Translations under genes and position numbers: made by a program
Notes under the pieces: generated by a model
Databases searched by the model: none
What the model saw: the letters and a program-made list of their open reading frames with translations, nothing else
Told to the model about the DNA's origin: nothing
In this document: positions 1 through 6,314 of the stretch, in pieces
Layout of the letters: each line of letters opens with the position of its first letter
Position numbering within the stretch: the first letter of the stretch is position 1
Assembly (NCBI GenBank): GCA_012511355.1
Contig: JAAZGG010000137.1
Location: forward strand, 1 to 9,182
DNA: 9,182 nucleotides
Origin: a bacterium
GTDB lineage: Bacteria > Bacillota_I > Bacilli_A > RFN20 > UBA1709
Direction: 5' to 3'

Positions 1-429
1 GCCTGGACCTATGCTGTTGGTGAAATTTCCGAGGAAGCCCAAAAACTTTTAGATGTAACTGAACAAGCCTTATTTGAAGGCTTGAAGATGGCAAGAGCGG
101 GGAATCGTATTGGGGATATCTCGCATGCAATTCAAAAGTATGTTGAAAAGTTTGGTTTCTCTCTTCCTCGCGAATACACTGGTCATGGCGTTGGGCGCGA
201 AATACATGAAGATCCCATCGTTCCTAATTATGGTAAACCACATCGTGGTCCATTACTTCGAAAAGGAATGGTCATTGCCGTCGAACCGATGGTAAATGCT
301 GGGGTCAAAGAAACCATCACCCTTAGCGATGGTTGGACCGTAGTAACATCCGATGGTCGCTTGTGTGCCCATTATGAACACACAGTGGCAATTACCGATG
401 GGGCCTGTGAAATTTTCACTACACTCTAA
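1..429 (+). CDS. map: Methionine aminopeptidase type I, 3' part (5' end outside window)
   Basis: This enzyme removes the initiator methionine from new cytosolic proteins and is a dinuclear metallohydrolase. The window holds the last 142 residues of a family usually near 250. Reading frame 1 is open from base 1, and the first residues (AWTYAVGE) match the part of Bacillus-type enzymes just after the second metal-binding Asp, so both metal Asp residues lie upstream of the window. Three of the five expected metal ligands are visible: the His of [10 protein letters not shown], the Glu of AVEPMVNAG and the Glu of HYEHTVAIT. The second His of REIHE, which contacts substrate in the family, is also present. 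The stop at 427-429 lies 17 bases before infA, in the usual secY-adk-map-infA order. An internal TTG at 82 could open a shorter frame but is clearly not the true start. The identification is certain; only the N-terminal portion is missing. Confidence 0.97.
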   Translation, partial: AWTYAVGEISEEAQKLLDVTEQALFEGLKMARAGNRIGDISHAIQKYVEKFGFSLPREYTGHGVGREIHEDPIVPNYGKPHRGPLLRKGMVIAVEPMVNAGVKETITLSDGWTVVTSDGRLCAHYEHTVAITDGACEIFTTL

Positions 430-446
430 AGGAGGCAAGAGAATCA

Positions 447-665
447 GTGGCAAAACAAGATGTAATTGAAGTCGAAGCAACCGTCATTGAAGCATTGCCT
501 AATGCAATGTTTAATGTCAAATTGCAAAACGGGGTCGTGATTCTTGCTCACGTTTCTGGTAAAATCCGTATGAACTACATTCGCATTTTACCGGGAGATC
601 GAGTCACAATCGAAATTTCCCCGTATGATTTAACACGTGGGCGTATAACATATCGCTTTAAGTAG
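447..665 (+). CDS. infA: Translation initiation factor IF-1
   Basis: IF-1 binds the ribosomal A site during initiation and supports IF-2 and IF-3. The product is 72 residues, the standard length, and is one S1/OB-fold domain with the family hallmarks [13 protein letters not shown] near the start, [15 protein letters not shown] in the middle and [15 protein letters not shown] at the end. The start is GTG at 447, supported by AAAGGAGG at 428-435 (11-base spacing), which overlaps the map stop codon, and by exact agreement with the conserved MAK N terminus. The use of GTG is a mild oddity beside ATG-starting neighbours. It lies between map and rpmJ as is usual. Bacillus carries a small KOW-domain gene between map and infA; there is no room for one here. 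Confidence 0.98.
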   Translation: MAKQDVIEVEATVIEALPNAMFNVKLQNGVVILAHVSGKIRMNYIRILPGDRVTIEISPYDLTRGRITYRFK

Positions 666-680
666 CAGGAGGTAGAAACG

Positions 681-794
681 ATGAAAGTCAGACCTTCAGT
701 CAAACCAATTTGCGATAAGTGTCGGGTTATTCGTCGCAAAGGCCGAGTTATGGTCATTTGTGAGAATCCCAAGCACAAGCAAAGACAGGGTTAA
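681..794 (+). CDS. rpmJ: 50S ribosomal protein bL36
   Basis: This is a 37-residue protein of the large ribosomal subunit: [20 protein letters not shown] in its first 20 residues, ending HKQRQG. Length and sequence match the zinc-binding (C+) form of bL36. The ligands are Cys11, Cys14, Cys27 and His32, giving the spacing C-x2-C-x12-C-x4-H. AGGAGG at 667-672, immediately after the infA stop, is 8 bases before the ATG. It follows infA by 15 bases and precedes rpsM by 17, the normal order. Because the zinc-ligand set is intact, the organism probably makes the zinc-loaded form; a zinc-free paralogue, if there is one, is not in this window. Confidence 0.97.
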   Translation: MKVRPSVKPICDKCRVIRRKGRVMVICENPKHKQRQG

Positions 795-811
795 TAGGGA
801 GGAAGAAAAAT

Positions 812-1189
812 ATGGCACGTATTGCTGGAGTAGACATCCCCAATGATAAAAGGGTTGTCATCTCATTAACTTACATTTTCGGCATTGGTCAATCCAAGGC
901 CAGCAAGATTTTAGCAGCCGCTAAAGTCGATGAAAACAAGCGGGTTAAGGATCTCACAGAAGAGGAATTAACCGCTATTCGTAGTGAAGTTTTACATCAC
1001 AAAACCGAGGGAGATCTCCGTCGGGAAGTTTCTTTAAACGTTAAAAGGCTCCAAGAAATTGGCAGTTATCGTGGTCAAAGGCATAGAAGGGGTTTACCAA
1101 CACGTGGTCAACGCACCAAGACTAATGCTAGGACCTGTAAAGGTCCAAGAAAGACCATTGCCAACAAGAAAGCAGCCTCAAAAGGTTAG
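812..1189 (+). CDS. rpsM: 30S ribosomal protein uS13
   Basis: uS13 sits at the head of the small subunit, contacts 16S rRNA, the P-site tRNA through its basic tail, and the large subunit through bridges. The protein is 125 residues (about 121 in Bacillus). It begins [26 protein letters not shown], has the helix-two-turns-helix region with the GIG loop, and carries the signature [20 protein letters not shown] near residue 90. The tail is lysine/arginine rich. One oddity is that the normally Arg residue in the tail motif NARTRKGPRKT is Cys here ([14 protein letters not shown] codon at 1136-1138), a change one base away from CGT. A GGGAGG site at 797-802 precedes the ATG. It is the first gene of the alpha-operon part of the cluster. 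Confidence 0.98.
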   Translation: MARIAGVDIPNDKRVVISLTYIFGIGQSKASKILAAAKVDENKRVKDLTEEELTAIRSEVLHHKTEGDLRREVSLNVKRLQEIGSYRGQRHRRGLPTRGQRTKTNARTCKGPRKTIANKKAASKG

Positions 1190-1207
1190 TAGGAGGATAA
1201 GATATTT

Positions 1208-1600
1208 ATGGCACAGAAGAAAACTACGACACGGAAACGCCGTGTTAAAAAGGTTGTTGTCAAGGGTGTTGCCCATATTCATTCATCCTTCAATAATACC
1301 ATTGTTACCATTTCCGATGAGGGGGGTAACGCCATTTGTTGGGCTAGTGCTGGCGGGTTAGGTTTTAAGGGAAGTAAAAAGTCGACGCCCTTTGCGGCAC
1401 AAATGGCGGCTGAAGCCGCGGCTAAAGTTGCCGTTGATGCGGGAATGAAGACCATTGATGTCAATGTCAAAGGTCCAGGTCCTGGTCGGGAAGCGGCCGT
1501 TAGAGCCTTGCAGACAGCGGGTTTACAAATTCAGACGATTGTTGATGTAACACCGATTCCTCACAACGGTTGCCGTCCGCCCAAACGGCCAAGAGGTTAA
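1208..1600 (+). CDS. rpsK: 30S ribosomal protein uS11
   Basis: uS11 is part of the small-subunit platform and helps shape the mRNA exit and E site. The product is 130 residues, standard for the family. A basic N terminus ([12 protein letters not shown]) is followed by the conserved core: [15 protein letters not shown] near residue 25, [12 protein letters not shown] near residue 60, [13 protein letters not shown] near residue 90, and [15 protein letters not shown] at the end. The last residues are RPRG, where many bacteria have RRRV, a small lineage-type variation. The start at 1208 has AGGAGG at 1191-1196, directly after the rpsM stop. The gene is followed by rpoA rather than rpsD, which is the Firmicutes arrangement. 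Confidence 0.98.
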   Translation: MAQKKTTTRKRRVKKVVVKGVAHIHSSFNNTIVTISDEGGNAICWASAGGLGFKGSKKSTPFAAQMAAEAAAKVAVDAGMKTIDVNVKGPGPGREAAVRALQTAGLQIQTIVDVTPIPHNGCRPPKRPRG

Positions 1601-1648
1601 TTTTTAGTTAATTAGCTAGAAAAAAAGAAAAACAAGGAGGCCAACAAA

Positions 1649-2602
1649 ATGAAAAGATTTGAAAAACCCAATTATACCATTACTAATTTATCGGAAGCGA
1701 CTAATTATGGTAGATTTGTTATCGAGCCATTAGAGCGGGGTTTTGGGACAACTTTAGGAAATGCTTTAAGAAGAGTCTTGCTTTCCTCACTACCAGGAGC
1801 TGCGATTTTCTCAGTGGAGATTGAAAAAGTTCGCCATGAATTCTCGGCTATCGATGGTATTGAAGAAGATGTCACCGCCATTGTCTTGAATTTAAAAGAT
1901 TTGGTTCTTACCATTGATGATGAGGCGGGTGTTACTAAAAAGCTAACAATTGAGGTTGAAGGACCGCATAAAGTTACGGGTGCCGATGTTGCTTGCCCGG
2001 CTGGTGTTGAGGTTGTTAATAAAGATCTCCACATCTGTAACGTGACAGAAGGCGTGCGTTTTGCGGCGGTCTTAAGTGCGCGTAATGGACGTGGTTATGT
2101 CACGGCCGAAAACAACAAAACTCAGGGGTTTAGTGTAGGAATTATTCCTACTGATAGTATGTACACCCCAGTCACTAAAGTGGCCTATGAAATTGAACCC
2201 ACCCGGGTTGGTCATGATGCCAGTTATGAAAGATTAATTATCGAAGTTTGGACCAATGGCGGTGTAGCTCCGCAAGAAGCGATGGCGATTGCTGCTCGCA
2301 TCTTAATTGCTCATCTTGATCCAATTGTCGATTTGGCAAGTCAAGCACGCATGCTTGAGGTCTTGCAAGAACCGGTTTATGAAGAGGAAAATCTCTATCA
2401 AAATAAGACGATTGAAGAACTCGAATTATCGGTTCGTTCACTGAATTGCTTGAAGCGGGCGAAGATTACGACGGTTGAAGAGTTAACTCAAAAGACCGAA
2501 GAAGAAATGATGAAAATCCGTAACCTTGGGAAGAAGTCTTTAAAAGAGGTCAAGGATGTTCTCCAAAGTTTAGGCTTAAGCTTCAAGAGTTATGATGAAT
2601 AG
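1649..2602 (+). CDS. rpoA: DNA-directed RNA polymerase subunit alpha
   Basis: The alpha subunit dimerises to begin assembly of RNA polymerase and contacts promoter UP elements and activators. The product is 317 residues, the usual length for Firmicutes. Residues 1-230 form the N-terminal assembly domain, with the dimer motif [20 protein letters not shown] at 29-48. An acidic flexible linker follows at about 233-255. The C-terminal domain is 256-317, with helix-hairpin-helix sequence [12 protein letters not shown] and [14 protein letters not shown]. The DNA-contact residues equivalent to E. coli R265, N268, C269, G296, K298 and S299 are all kept at R263, N266, C267, G294, K296 and S297, so UP-element recognition should be intact. 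AAGGAGG at 1634-1640 sits 8 bases before the ATG. The 48-base gap from rpsK is the longest inside the ribosomal block and is A/T rich; I see no convincing promoter in it. Confidence 0.99.
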   Translation: MKRFEKPNYTITNLSEATNYGRFVIEPLERGFGTTLGNALRRVLLSSLPGAAIFSVEIEKVRHEFSAIDGIEEDVTAIVLNLKDLVLTIDDEAGVTKKLTIEVEGPHKVTGADVACPAGVEVVNKDLHICNVTEGVRFAAVLSARNGRGYVTAENNKTQGFSVGIIPTDSMYTPVTKVAYEIEPTRVGHDASYERLIIEVWTNGGVAPQEAMAIAARILIAHLDPIVDLASQARMLEVLQEPVYEEENLYQNKTIEELELSVRSLNCLKRAKITTVEELTQKTEEEMMKIRNLGKKSLKEVKDVLQSLGLSFKSYDE

Positions 2603-2613
2603 GAGGAGAAAAG

Positions 2614-3009
2614 ATGGCACGAAGGAATATGCATGGTAAAGTCGGTGTTAAATTTAAAGCCGGATTTACCGCCAGCAAACAAAAGAACATGATGCGTAAT
2701 TTGACCTCAGAACTCATTAAATATGGGCGCGTTGAAGTTACGGAAAAAGTCGCGGCCGATTTAAAGGTTTCGGCGGATAAAATGGTAACCTTAGCCAAAA
2801 AAGGCGATCTCAATTCCCGTCGTCTTGCTGCTCGTTATGTTCGTGATATCTATGTAGATAAAGAAGAAAAAACCACGGCTTTACAGAAACTGTTTAATGA
2901 GATTGGTCCTCGTTACGCCGAGCGTCAAGGCGGTTATACGCGGGCGATAAAACTCGTTAATCGTCGTGGTGATAATTCACCAATGTGTCTTGTTGAATTT
3001 GTCGAATAA
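2614..3009 (+). CDS. rplQ: 50S ribosomal protein bL17, with a divergent N terminus
   Basis: bL17 lies near the polypeptide exit tunnel of the large subunit and closes the alpha operon in most bacteria. The protein is 131 residues (about 120 in Bacillus). The middle and C-terminal parts are typical: RNLTSELIKYGRVEVTE near residue 28, AKKGDLNSRRLAARY near 63, LFNEIGPRYAERQGGYTR near 93, and NRRGDNSPMCLVEFVE at the end. The first 28 residues are less usual: the family motif around GRxSSHRxAMLRNL is replaced by VKFKAGFTASKQKNMMRNL. The start is fixed by AGGAGG at 2601-2606, which overlaps the rpoA stop codon, suggesting translational coupling to rpoA. The identity is certain from position and conserved blocks. 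Confidence 0.97.
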   Translation: MARRNMHGKVGVKFKAGFTASKQKNMMRNLTSELIKYGRVEVTEKVAADLKVSADKMVTLAKKGDLNSRRLAARYVRDIYVDKEEKTTALQKLFNEIGPRYAERQGGYTRAIKLVNRRGDNSPMCLVEFVE

Positions 3010-3017
3010 AAAAAATA

Positions 3018-3047
3018 GCTAGGGGCAGGAACTATCCTGCCTTTGGC
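3018..3047 (+). promoter_or_regulatory. Intercistronic hairpin between rplQ and ecfA1
   Basis: A perfect 7-bp inverted repeat, GGCAGGA/TCCTGCC (3024-3030 and 3035-3041) with an ACTA loop, extends to 13 bp at 3018-3030 and 3035-3047 if G-U wobbles are allowed. The wobbles fit only the plus-strand RNA, so if functional it acts on the operon transcript. The run of T after the core is only three bases and is absorbed into the extended stem, so it is a poor intrinsic terminator. A leaky terminator, an RNA-processing point or a 3'-end stabiliser separating ribosomal from transporter expression are all possible. It lies 20 bases before the ecfA1 start. Confidence 0.45.
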
Positions 3048-3054
3048 ACTATCT

Positions 3055-3058
3055 AGGA
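3055..3058 (+). promoter_or_regulatory. Weak ribosome binding site deciding the ecfA1 start
   Basis: AGGA lies 9 bases before ATG 3068 but only 3 bases before the alternative in-frame TTG 3062. This spacing favours the ATG. It is much weaker than the AGGAGG sites of the ribosomal genes upstream, consistent with lower expression of the transporter. Confidence 0.5.
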
Positions 3059-3067
3059 AATTTGAAA

Positions 3068-3883
3068 ATGGAAAACGCAATTGAAATCCGGAACTTGACT
3101 TTTGCTTATCAAGCAGGTATCAAGGTAATCAAAAACATTTCATTTAATATCAAGACAGGCTCCTATACTGTCATTTTAGGCCATAATGGTTCTGGTAAGT
3201 CAACTATTGCTAGACTCATTCTTGGTCTTTTAATGGCGGATACTGGGAGTATTTTTATCAATGGTGTCGAACTCAATCAAAAGAATGTTTATGATATTCG
3301 TAAACAAATTGGTATTGTTTTCCAAAATCCTGACAATCAGTTTATTGGCTCCACCGTTGCTGATGATATTGCCTTTGGCTTAGAAAATCGTTGTGTTGAA
3401 CATGAGAAAATGCAGGCCATCATTGATGATTTTGCCGCTAAGGTTGGTATGCAAGAGTTTCTTGATAAAGAACCCTCCAATCTTTCGGGTGGTCAAAAAC
3501 AAAGAGTAGCTATTGCGGGTATTTTAGCGATGGCCCCAAAGATTTTGATTTTTGATGAAGCCACTAGTATGCTAGACCCGAAGGGAAAAAGAGAAATTAA
3601 AGAACTCATTAAGAAAACCAAAGAAATCTATCCAGATATTACGGTTGTTTCAATAACACACGATATTGATGAAGCTTATTTAGCCGATGAAGTTATTGTC
3701 TTGAACCAAGGCGAGATTTTCGCTCAGGGAAGTCCAGCCGAAATTTTTAAGGAAGAACAAAATCTTGAGGCCATTGGTCTTGATTTCCCTTTTATATATA
3801 AACTTACTACAGCTTTAAAAGCGCAGGGTCTTGATTATAGTGGTGCGACAATTGAAGAGTTGGTGATGAAAATATGCCAATAG
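3068..3883 (+). CDS. ecfA1: Energy-coupling factor transporter ATPase EcfA1
   Basis: This is one of two cytoplasmic ATPases that drive ECF-type import of vitamins or metal ions together with EcfT and exchangeable S components. From ATG 3068 the protein has 271 residues. All ABC elements are present in order: Walker A GHNGSGKST at 38-46, Q-loop FQNPDNQF, signature LSGGQKQR, Walker B ILIFDEATSMLD and the switch His in SITHDID. The DEATSMLDP form of Walker B, rather than DEPTAGLDP, is typical of EcfA1 as opposed to EcfA2. The C terminus holds the extra EcfA-type domain seen in this family (PFIYKLTTAL, GLDY). The end overlaps ecfA2 by 10 bases. The name cbiO is also used for this family. The transported substrate cannot be read from the ATPase. 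Confidence 0.95.
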   Translation: MENAIEIRNLTFAYQAGIKVIKNISFNIKTGSYTVILGHNGSGKSTIARLILGLLMADTGSIFINGVELNQKNVYDIRKQIGIVFQNPDNQFIGSTVADDIAFGLENRCVEHEKMQAIIDDFAAKVGMQEFLDKEPSNLSGGQKQRVAIAGILAMAPKILIFDEATSMLDPKGKREIKELIKKTKEIYPDITVVSITHDIDEAYLADEVIVLNQGEIFAQGSPAEIFKEEQNLEAIGLDFPFIYKLTTALKAQGLDYSGATIEELVMKICQ

Positions 3884-4734
3884 AATTTAAAAATGTCAGC
3901 CATACCTATTACCCTGGGACACCTTTTGAGTATCAAGCCTTAAGAGGCATTGATCTGGTTATCAAAGATCAGTCTTTTACTGCTATCGTTGGTCATACAG
4001 GTAGTGGCAAGTCCACACTTGTTCAACACATCAATGCGCTTTTAAAACCCGATAGTGGGGAAGTACGAGTCAATGATTATGTAATTAATCACAAATCCAA
4101 GATTAAAAACATCAAAAGTTTAAGAAAACTGGCGGGAATGGTTTTTCAATTTCCAGAATACCAACTCTTTGAAGAGACGATTTTTAAAGATATAGCTTTT
4201 GGACCCAAGAATTTTGGTCTTGAAGGCAAGGAATTAGAAGAGCGCGTTTTAAAAGCTATAAAACTAGTGGGTTTAGATGAGACTTATCTAGAAAAGTCAC
4301 CCTTTGATATCAGTGGTGGTCAAAAACGCAGGGTAGCCATTGCCGGTATTTTAGCGATGGAGCCAGAAATTTTAATCTTAGATGAGCCAACCGCAGGACT
4401 AGATCCGCAAGGCGCTAAAGAGATGATGAATCTCTTTGCGGAAATTCATAGACAAGGTAAAACCATTATCATGATAAGTCATGAAATGGATTATGTTTTA
4501 GAATACTGTGATGAGGTTGTTGTCCTTAAAAAGGGTCTAGTTGCCGCTCAAGATAAACCAATTAATATCTTTAGCAAGGCTGAACTTTTAAAAGGACTTC
4601 ATATTACACCCCCAGCTATAATTGATTTTGCTAATCGCCTTATTGCTAATAAATTACCCATTGATATTAAAAAAGTTTTTGACATTGAATCTTTAATTAG
4701 CGAGATTGTAAGAGTTAAGGGGGGAAACAAATGA
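3874..4734 (+). CDS. ecfA2: Energy-coupling factor transporter ATPase EcfA2
   Basis: This is the second ATPase of the ECF module, expected to pair with EcfA1 as a heterodimer under EcfT. It has 286 residues. Motifs: N-terminal HTYYPGTPFEYQALRGID, typical of EcfA2, then Walker A GHTGSGKST at 40-48, Q-loop FQFPEYQLF, signature ISGGQKRR, Walker B ILDEPTAGLDPQG and switch His in ISHEMDYV. The signature starts with Ile rather than Leu, a conservative change. ATG 3874 lies inside the end of ecfA1, with only a weak GGTGA at 3862-3866, so coupled translation is likely. The TGA stop at 4732-4734 overlaps the ecfT ATG as ATGA. A TAG follows the TGA after one codon, so this stop alone says little about the genetic code. 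Confidence 0.95.
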   Translation: MPIEFKNVSHTYYPGTPFEYQALRGIDLVIKDQSFTAIVGHTGSGKSTLVQHINALLKPDSGEVRVNDYVINHKSKIKNIKSLRKLAGMVFQFPEYQLFEETIFKDIAFGPKNFGLEGKELEERVLKAIKLVGLDETYLEKSPFDISGGQKRRVAIAGILAMEPEILILDEPTAGLDPQGAKEMMNLFAEIHRQGKTIIMISHEMDYVLEYCDEVVVLKKGLVAAQDKPINIFSKAELLKGLHITPPAIIDFANRLIANKLPIDIKKVFDIESLISEIVRVKGGNK

Positions 4735-5561
4735 ATATAGCTTTAGGTCGTTATATCCCCTATGACAGTATTATTCATCGTTTAGATCCTCGTACTAAAT
4801 TGTTGGCCTTGATCGCTTTATTAGTGGCCATCTTCTTTAAACTTTCATTTTGGGAGTATGCTTTTTTAATTGTTGTCTGTTTGGCTCTTATCCTTATCTC
4901 TAAAGTTAAATTTCGCTCAATTCTTCAAGCCTTTAAACCGATGTGGTTAATGATGTTGTTTTTGCTAATTATCAATGTTCTTGTTATTAAAAGAGGCGAT
5001 GCTCTTTTCACAATCGCTTCCTTTACCTGCTATTCAGGTGCCATTTTTCAAACCTTACAAATTATTATTCGTTTAGCGTTGATGATTAGTTTAACAACCA
5101 TCTTAACTTCAACCACTAAACCTTTAGATTTAACTTATGCGATCGAATGGTTTTTAAGCCCCTTAAGAGTTTTACGTTTTCCAACCCATGAGATTGCGAT
5201 GACTATTTCTTTAGCTCTGCGTTTTATTCCTACTCTTTTTGAAGAGACCCAGAAACTAATAAAAGCTCAGGCAAGTCGTGGTGTTGATTTACAAAGTGGC
5301 AAGCTCAAAGAAAAAATCGGTGGTCTTGTCTCCTTAATTGTGCCTCTTTTTGTCTCGGCTTTTCAAAAATCAGAAGAATTAGCCGATGCGATGGAAGCGC
5401 GTGGTTATAATCCAGGAGCCAAAAGAACCCGTTACCGGAAACTAGATTTTGCCATTAGGGACTTAGTTGGGCTTCTTGTCTGTGCTTTAATTGTCTTTTT
5501 GAGTATTTATTCCAGTTATCATCCCGAGATTGTGAGGACTTTAGAAATATGGAAGAACTAA
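4731..5561 (+). CDS. ecfT: Energy-coupling factor transporter transmembrane protein EcfT
   Basis: EcfT is the membrane scaffold that transmits ATP-driven movements of EcfA1/A2 to the substrate-binding S component. The protein has 276 residues. It opens with the family motif YIPYDSIIHRLDPRTKLL (about 8-25). Hydrophobic segments lie near 24-38, 42-57, 70-86, 105-125 and 243-262. The two coupling-helix motifs that dock onto the ATPases are ASRG (181-184; Ser in place of the first Ala of Ala-Arg-Gly) and EARG (222-225), followed by YNPGAKRTRYR. AAGGGGGG at 4717-4724 precedes the ATG, and the ATGA overlap with ecfA2 indicates coupling. Because EcfA1, EcfA2 and EcfT are together without an S component, this is the shared (group II) type serving S proteins encoded elsewhere. 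Confidence 0.95.
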   Translation: MNIALGRYIPYDSIIHRLDPRTKLLALIALLVAIFFKLSFWEYAFLIVVCLALILISKVKFRSILQAFKPMWLMMLFLLIINVLVIKRGDALFTIASFTCYSGAIFQTLQIIIRLALMISLTTILTSTTKPLDLTYAIEWFLSPLRVLRFPTHEIAMTISLALRFIPTLFEETQKLIKAQASRGVDLQSGKLKEKIGGLVSLIVPLFVSAFQKSEELADAMEARGYNPGAKRTRYRKLDFAIRDLVGLLVCALIVFLSIYSSYHPEIVRTLEIWKN

Positions 5562-6292
5562 GAAAAGTTAAATGTGTCATTAGTTATGACGGTTCTTCTT
5601 TTAATGGTTTTCAAAGTCAAAAAGATGTCCGTAACATTCAAGATGAAATTGAATTAGCCTTGACAACAATACACAAAGAGGAACAGCGTCTTGTCTCTTC
5701 TGGAAGGACTGACCGTGGGGTCCATGCCTATGGACAGGTTATTAGCTTTGTCACAAAACTCAATTTAAGCGAAAAACAATGGTGTCGGGCTTTAAATTCA
5801 CTTTTACCAAGTGACATTCATGTCTTAAAAGTTGAATTTGTGGCTACTGATTTTCATGCTCGTTTGAGTGCGAAGGCGAAAACTTATTGTTACTATTTAA
5901 ACATGAAAGAATACAACCCTCTTGAACGTAACTATGTTTATCAATATAACAAGCATCTTTATTTGGAACCGATGATTAAAGCGGCTCAGTTATTCGTTGG
6001 TAAGCATGATTTTCGTAACTTCTGCTCCAATTCAGCAAGTGAAGTTATCAGTTTTGAACGCTTCATCTATTCTTTCACCATCAGTGAGGTTGATGGACTC
6101 TTACTTTTTAGAGTTAAGGGCTCAGGCTTTTTACGTTATATGGTGCGCATGCTAGTTGGGACTTTGATTGCTATTGGGGCAAAGAAAGAAAAAGAGAAGT
6201 ATATTTTAGAACGCTTAGATAAGCAAGAAAATATGGTCACTATTTACAACGCCCCAAGCATGGGACTTTATTTAGAAGAAGTAGAATACTAG
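5549..6292 (+). CDS. truA: tRNA pseudouridine(38-40) synthase TruA
   Basis: TruA converts uridines 38, 39 and 40 in the tRNA anticodon stem to pseudouridine. The product is 247 residues, the usual size. The N-terminal half contains YDGSSFNGFQSQ (13-24) and the catalytic block SSGRTDRGVHAYGQ, with the nucleophile Asp55. The C-terminal half has KTYCYYLN, FVGKHDFRNFCS and the family block GSGFLRYMVRMLVGTLIAIG. The start ATG 5549 lies within the end of ecfT (13-base overlap), with GAGGA at 5533-5537. The ecfA1-ecfA2-ecfT-truA order is common in Firmicutes. The stop TAG at 6290-6292 is inside the left arm of the terminator stem. rplM and rpsI, frequent downstream neighbours, are not here. Confidence 0.97.
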   Translation: MEELRKVKCVISYDGSSFNGFQSQKDVRNIQDEIELALTTIHKEEQRLVSSGRTDRGVHAYGQVISFVTKLNLSEKQWCRALNSLLPSDIHVLKVEFVATDFHARLSAKAKTYCYYLNMKEYNPLERNYVYQYNKHLYLEPMIKAAQLFVGKHDFRNFCSNSASEVISFERFIYSFTISEVDGLLLFRVKGSGFLRYMVRMLVGTLIAIGAKKEKEKYILERLDKQENMVTIYNAPSMGLYLEEVEY

Positions 6293-6314
6293 AGTCATCT
6301 AGTATTTTTATTTT
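6285..6314 (+). terminator. Rho-independent terminator overlapping the truA stop codon
   Basis: AATACTAGA (6285-6293) and TCTAGTATT (6298-6306) form a perfect 9-bp stem with loop GTCA, followed by a T-rich tail (TTTTT 6305-6309, TTTT 6311-6314). The stem is A/T rich, so modest in strength, but has the right form to end the long plus-strand operon. It contains the truA stop codon, and its T-run contains the stop codon of the convergent minus-strand gene. On the minus strand no comparable T-run follows the stem. Confidence 0.75.

Noticed and set aside
1059..1361. A 100-codon plus-strand reading frame spanning the end of rpsM and start of rpsK.
   Set aside because: It is out of frame with two certain ribosomal genes, has no ribosome binding site suited to its start, and its translation has no recognisable features.
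1601..1648. Promoter or imperfect palindrome (TAGTTAATTAGCTA) in the rpsK-rpoA gap.
   Set aside because: The A/T-rich imperfect palindrome is short and there is no -35/-10 pair with proper spacing; the gap is best read as a simple spacer with a strong ribosome binding site.
1705..2034. A 109-codon minus-strand reading frame inside rpoA.
   Set aside because: It is antisense to a certain, highly conserved gene, and is rich in Ser/Thr/Pro as expected from a shadow frame; no ribosome binding site is evident.
3062..3064. TTG as the start of ecfA1.
   Set aside because: It would lie only 3 bases after AGGA; ATG 3068, two codons later, has 9-base spacing and gives the usual EcfA1 N terminus.
4732..4734. 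Possible reassignment of TGA to tryptophan, as in Mycoplasma.
   Set aside because: No gene has an internal TGA, and all tryptophans in the proteins are encoded by TGG. The single TGA stop is followed soon by TAG, so it is not proof by itself, but the overall pattern fits the standard code.
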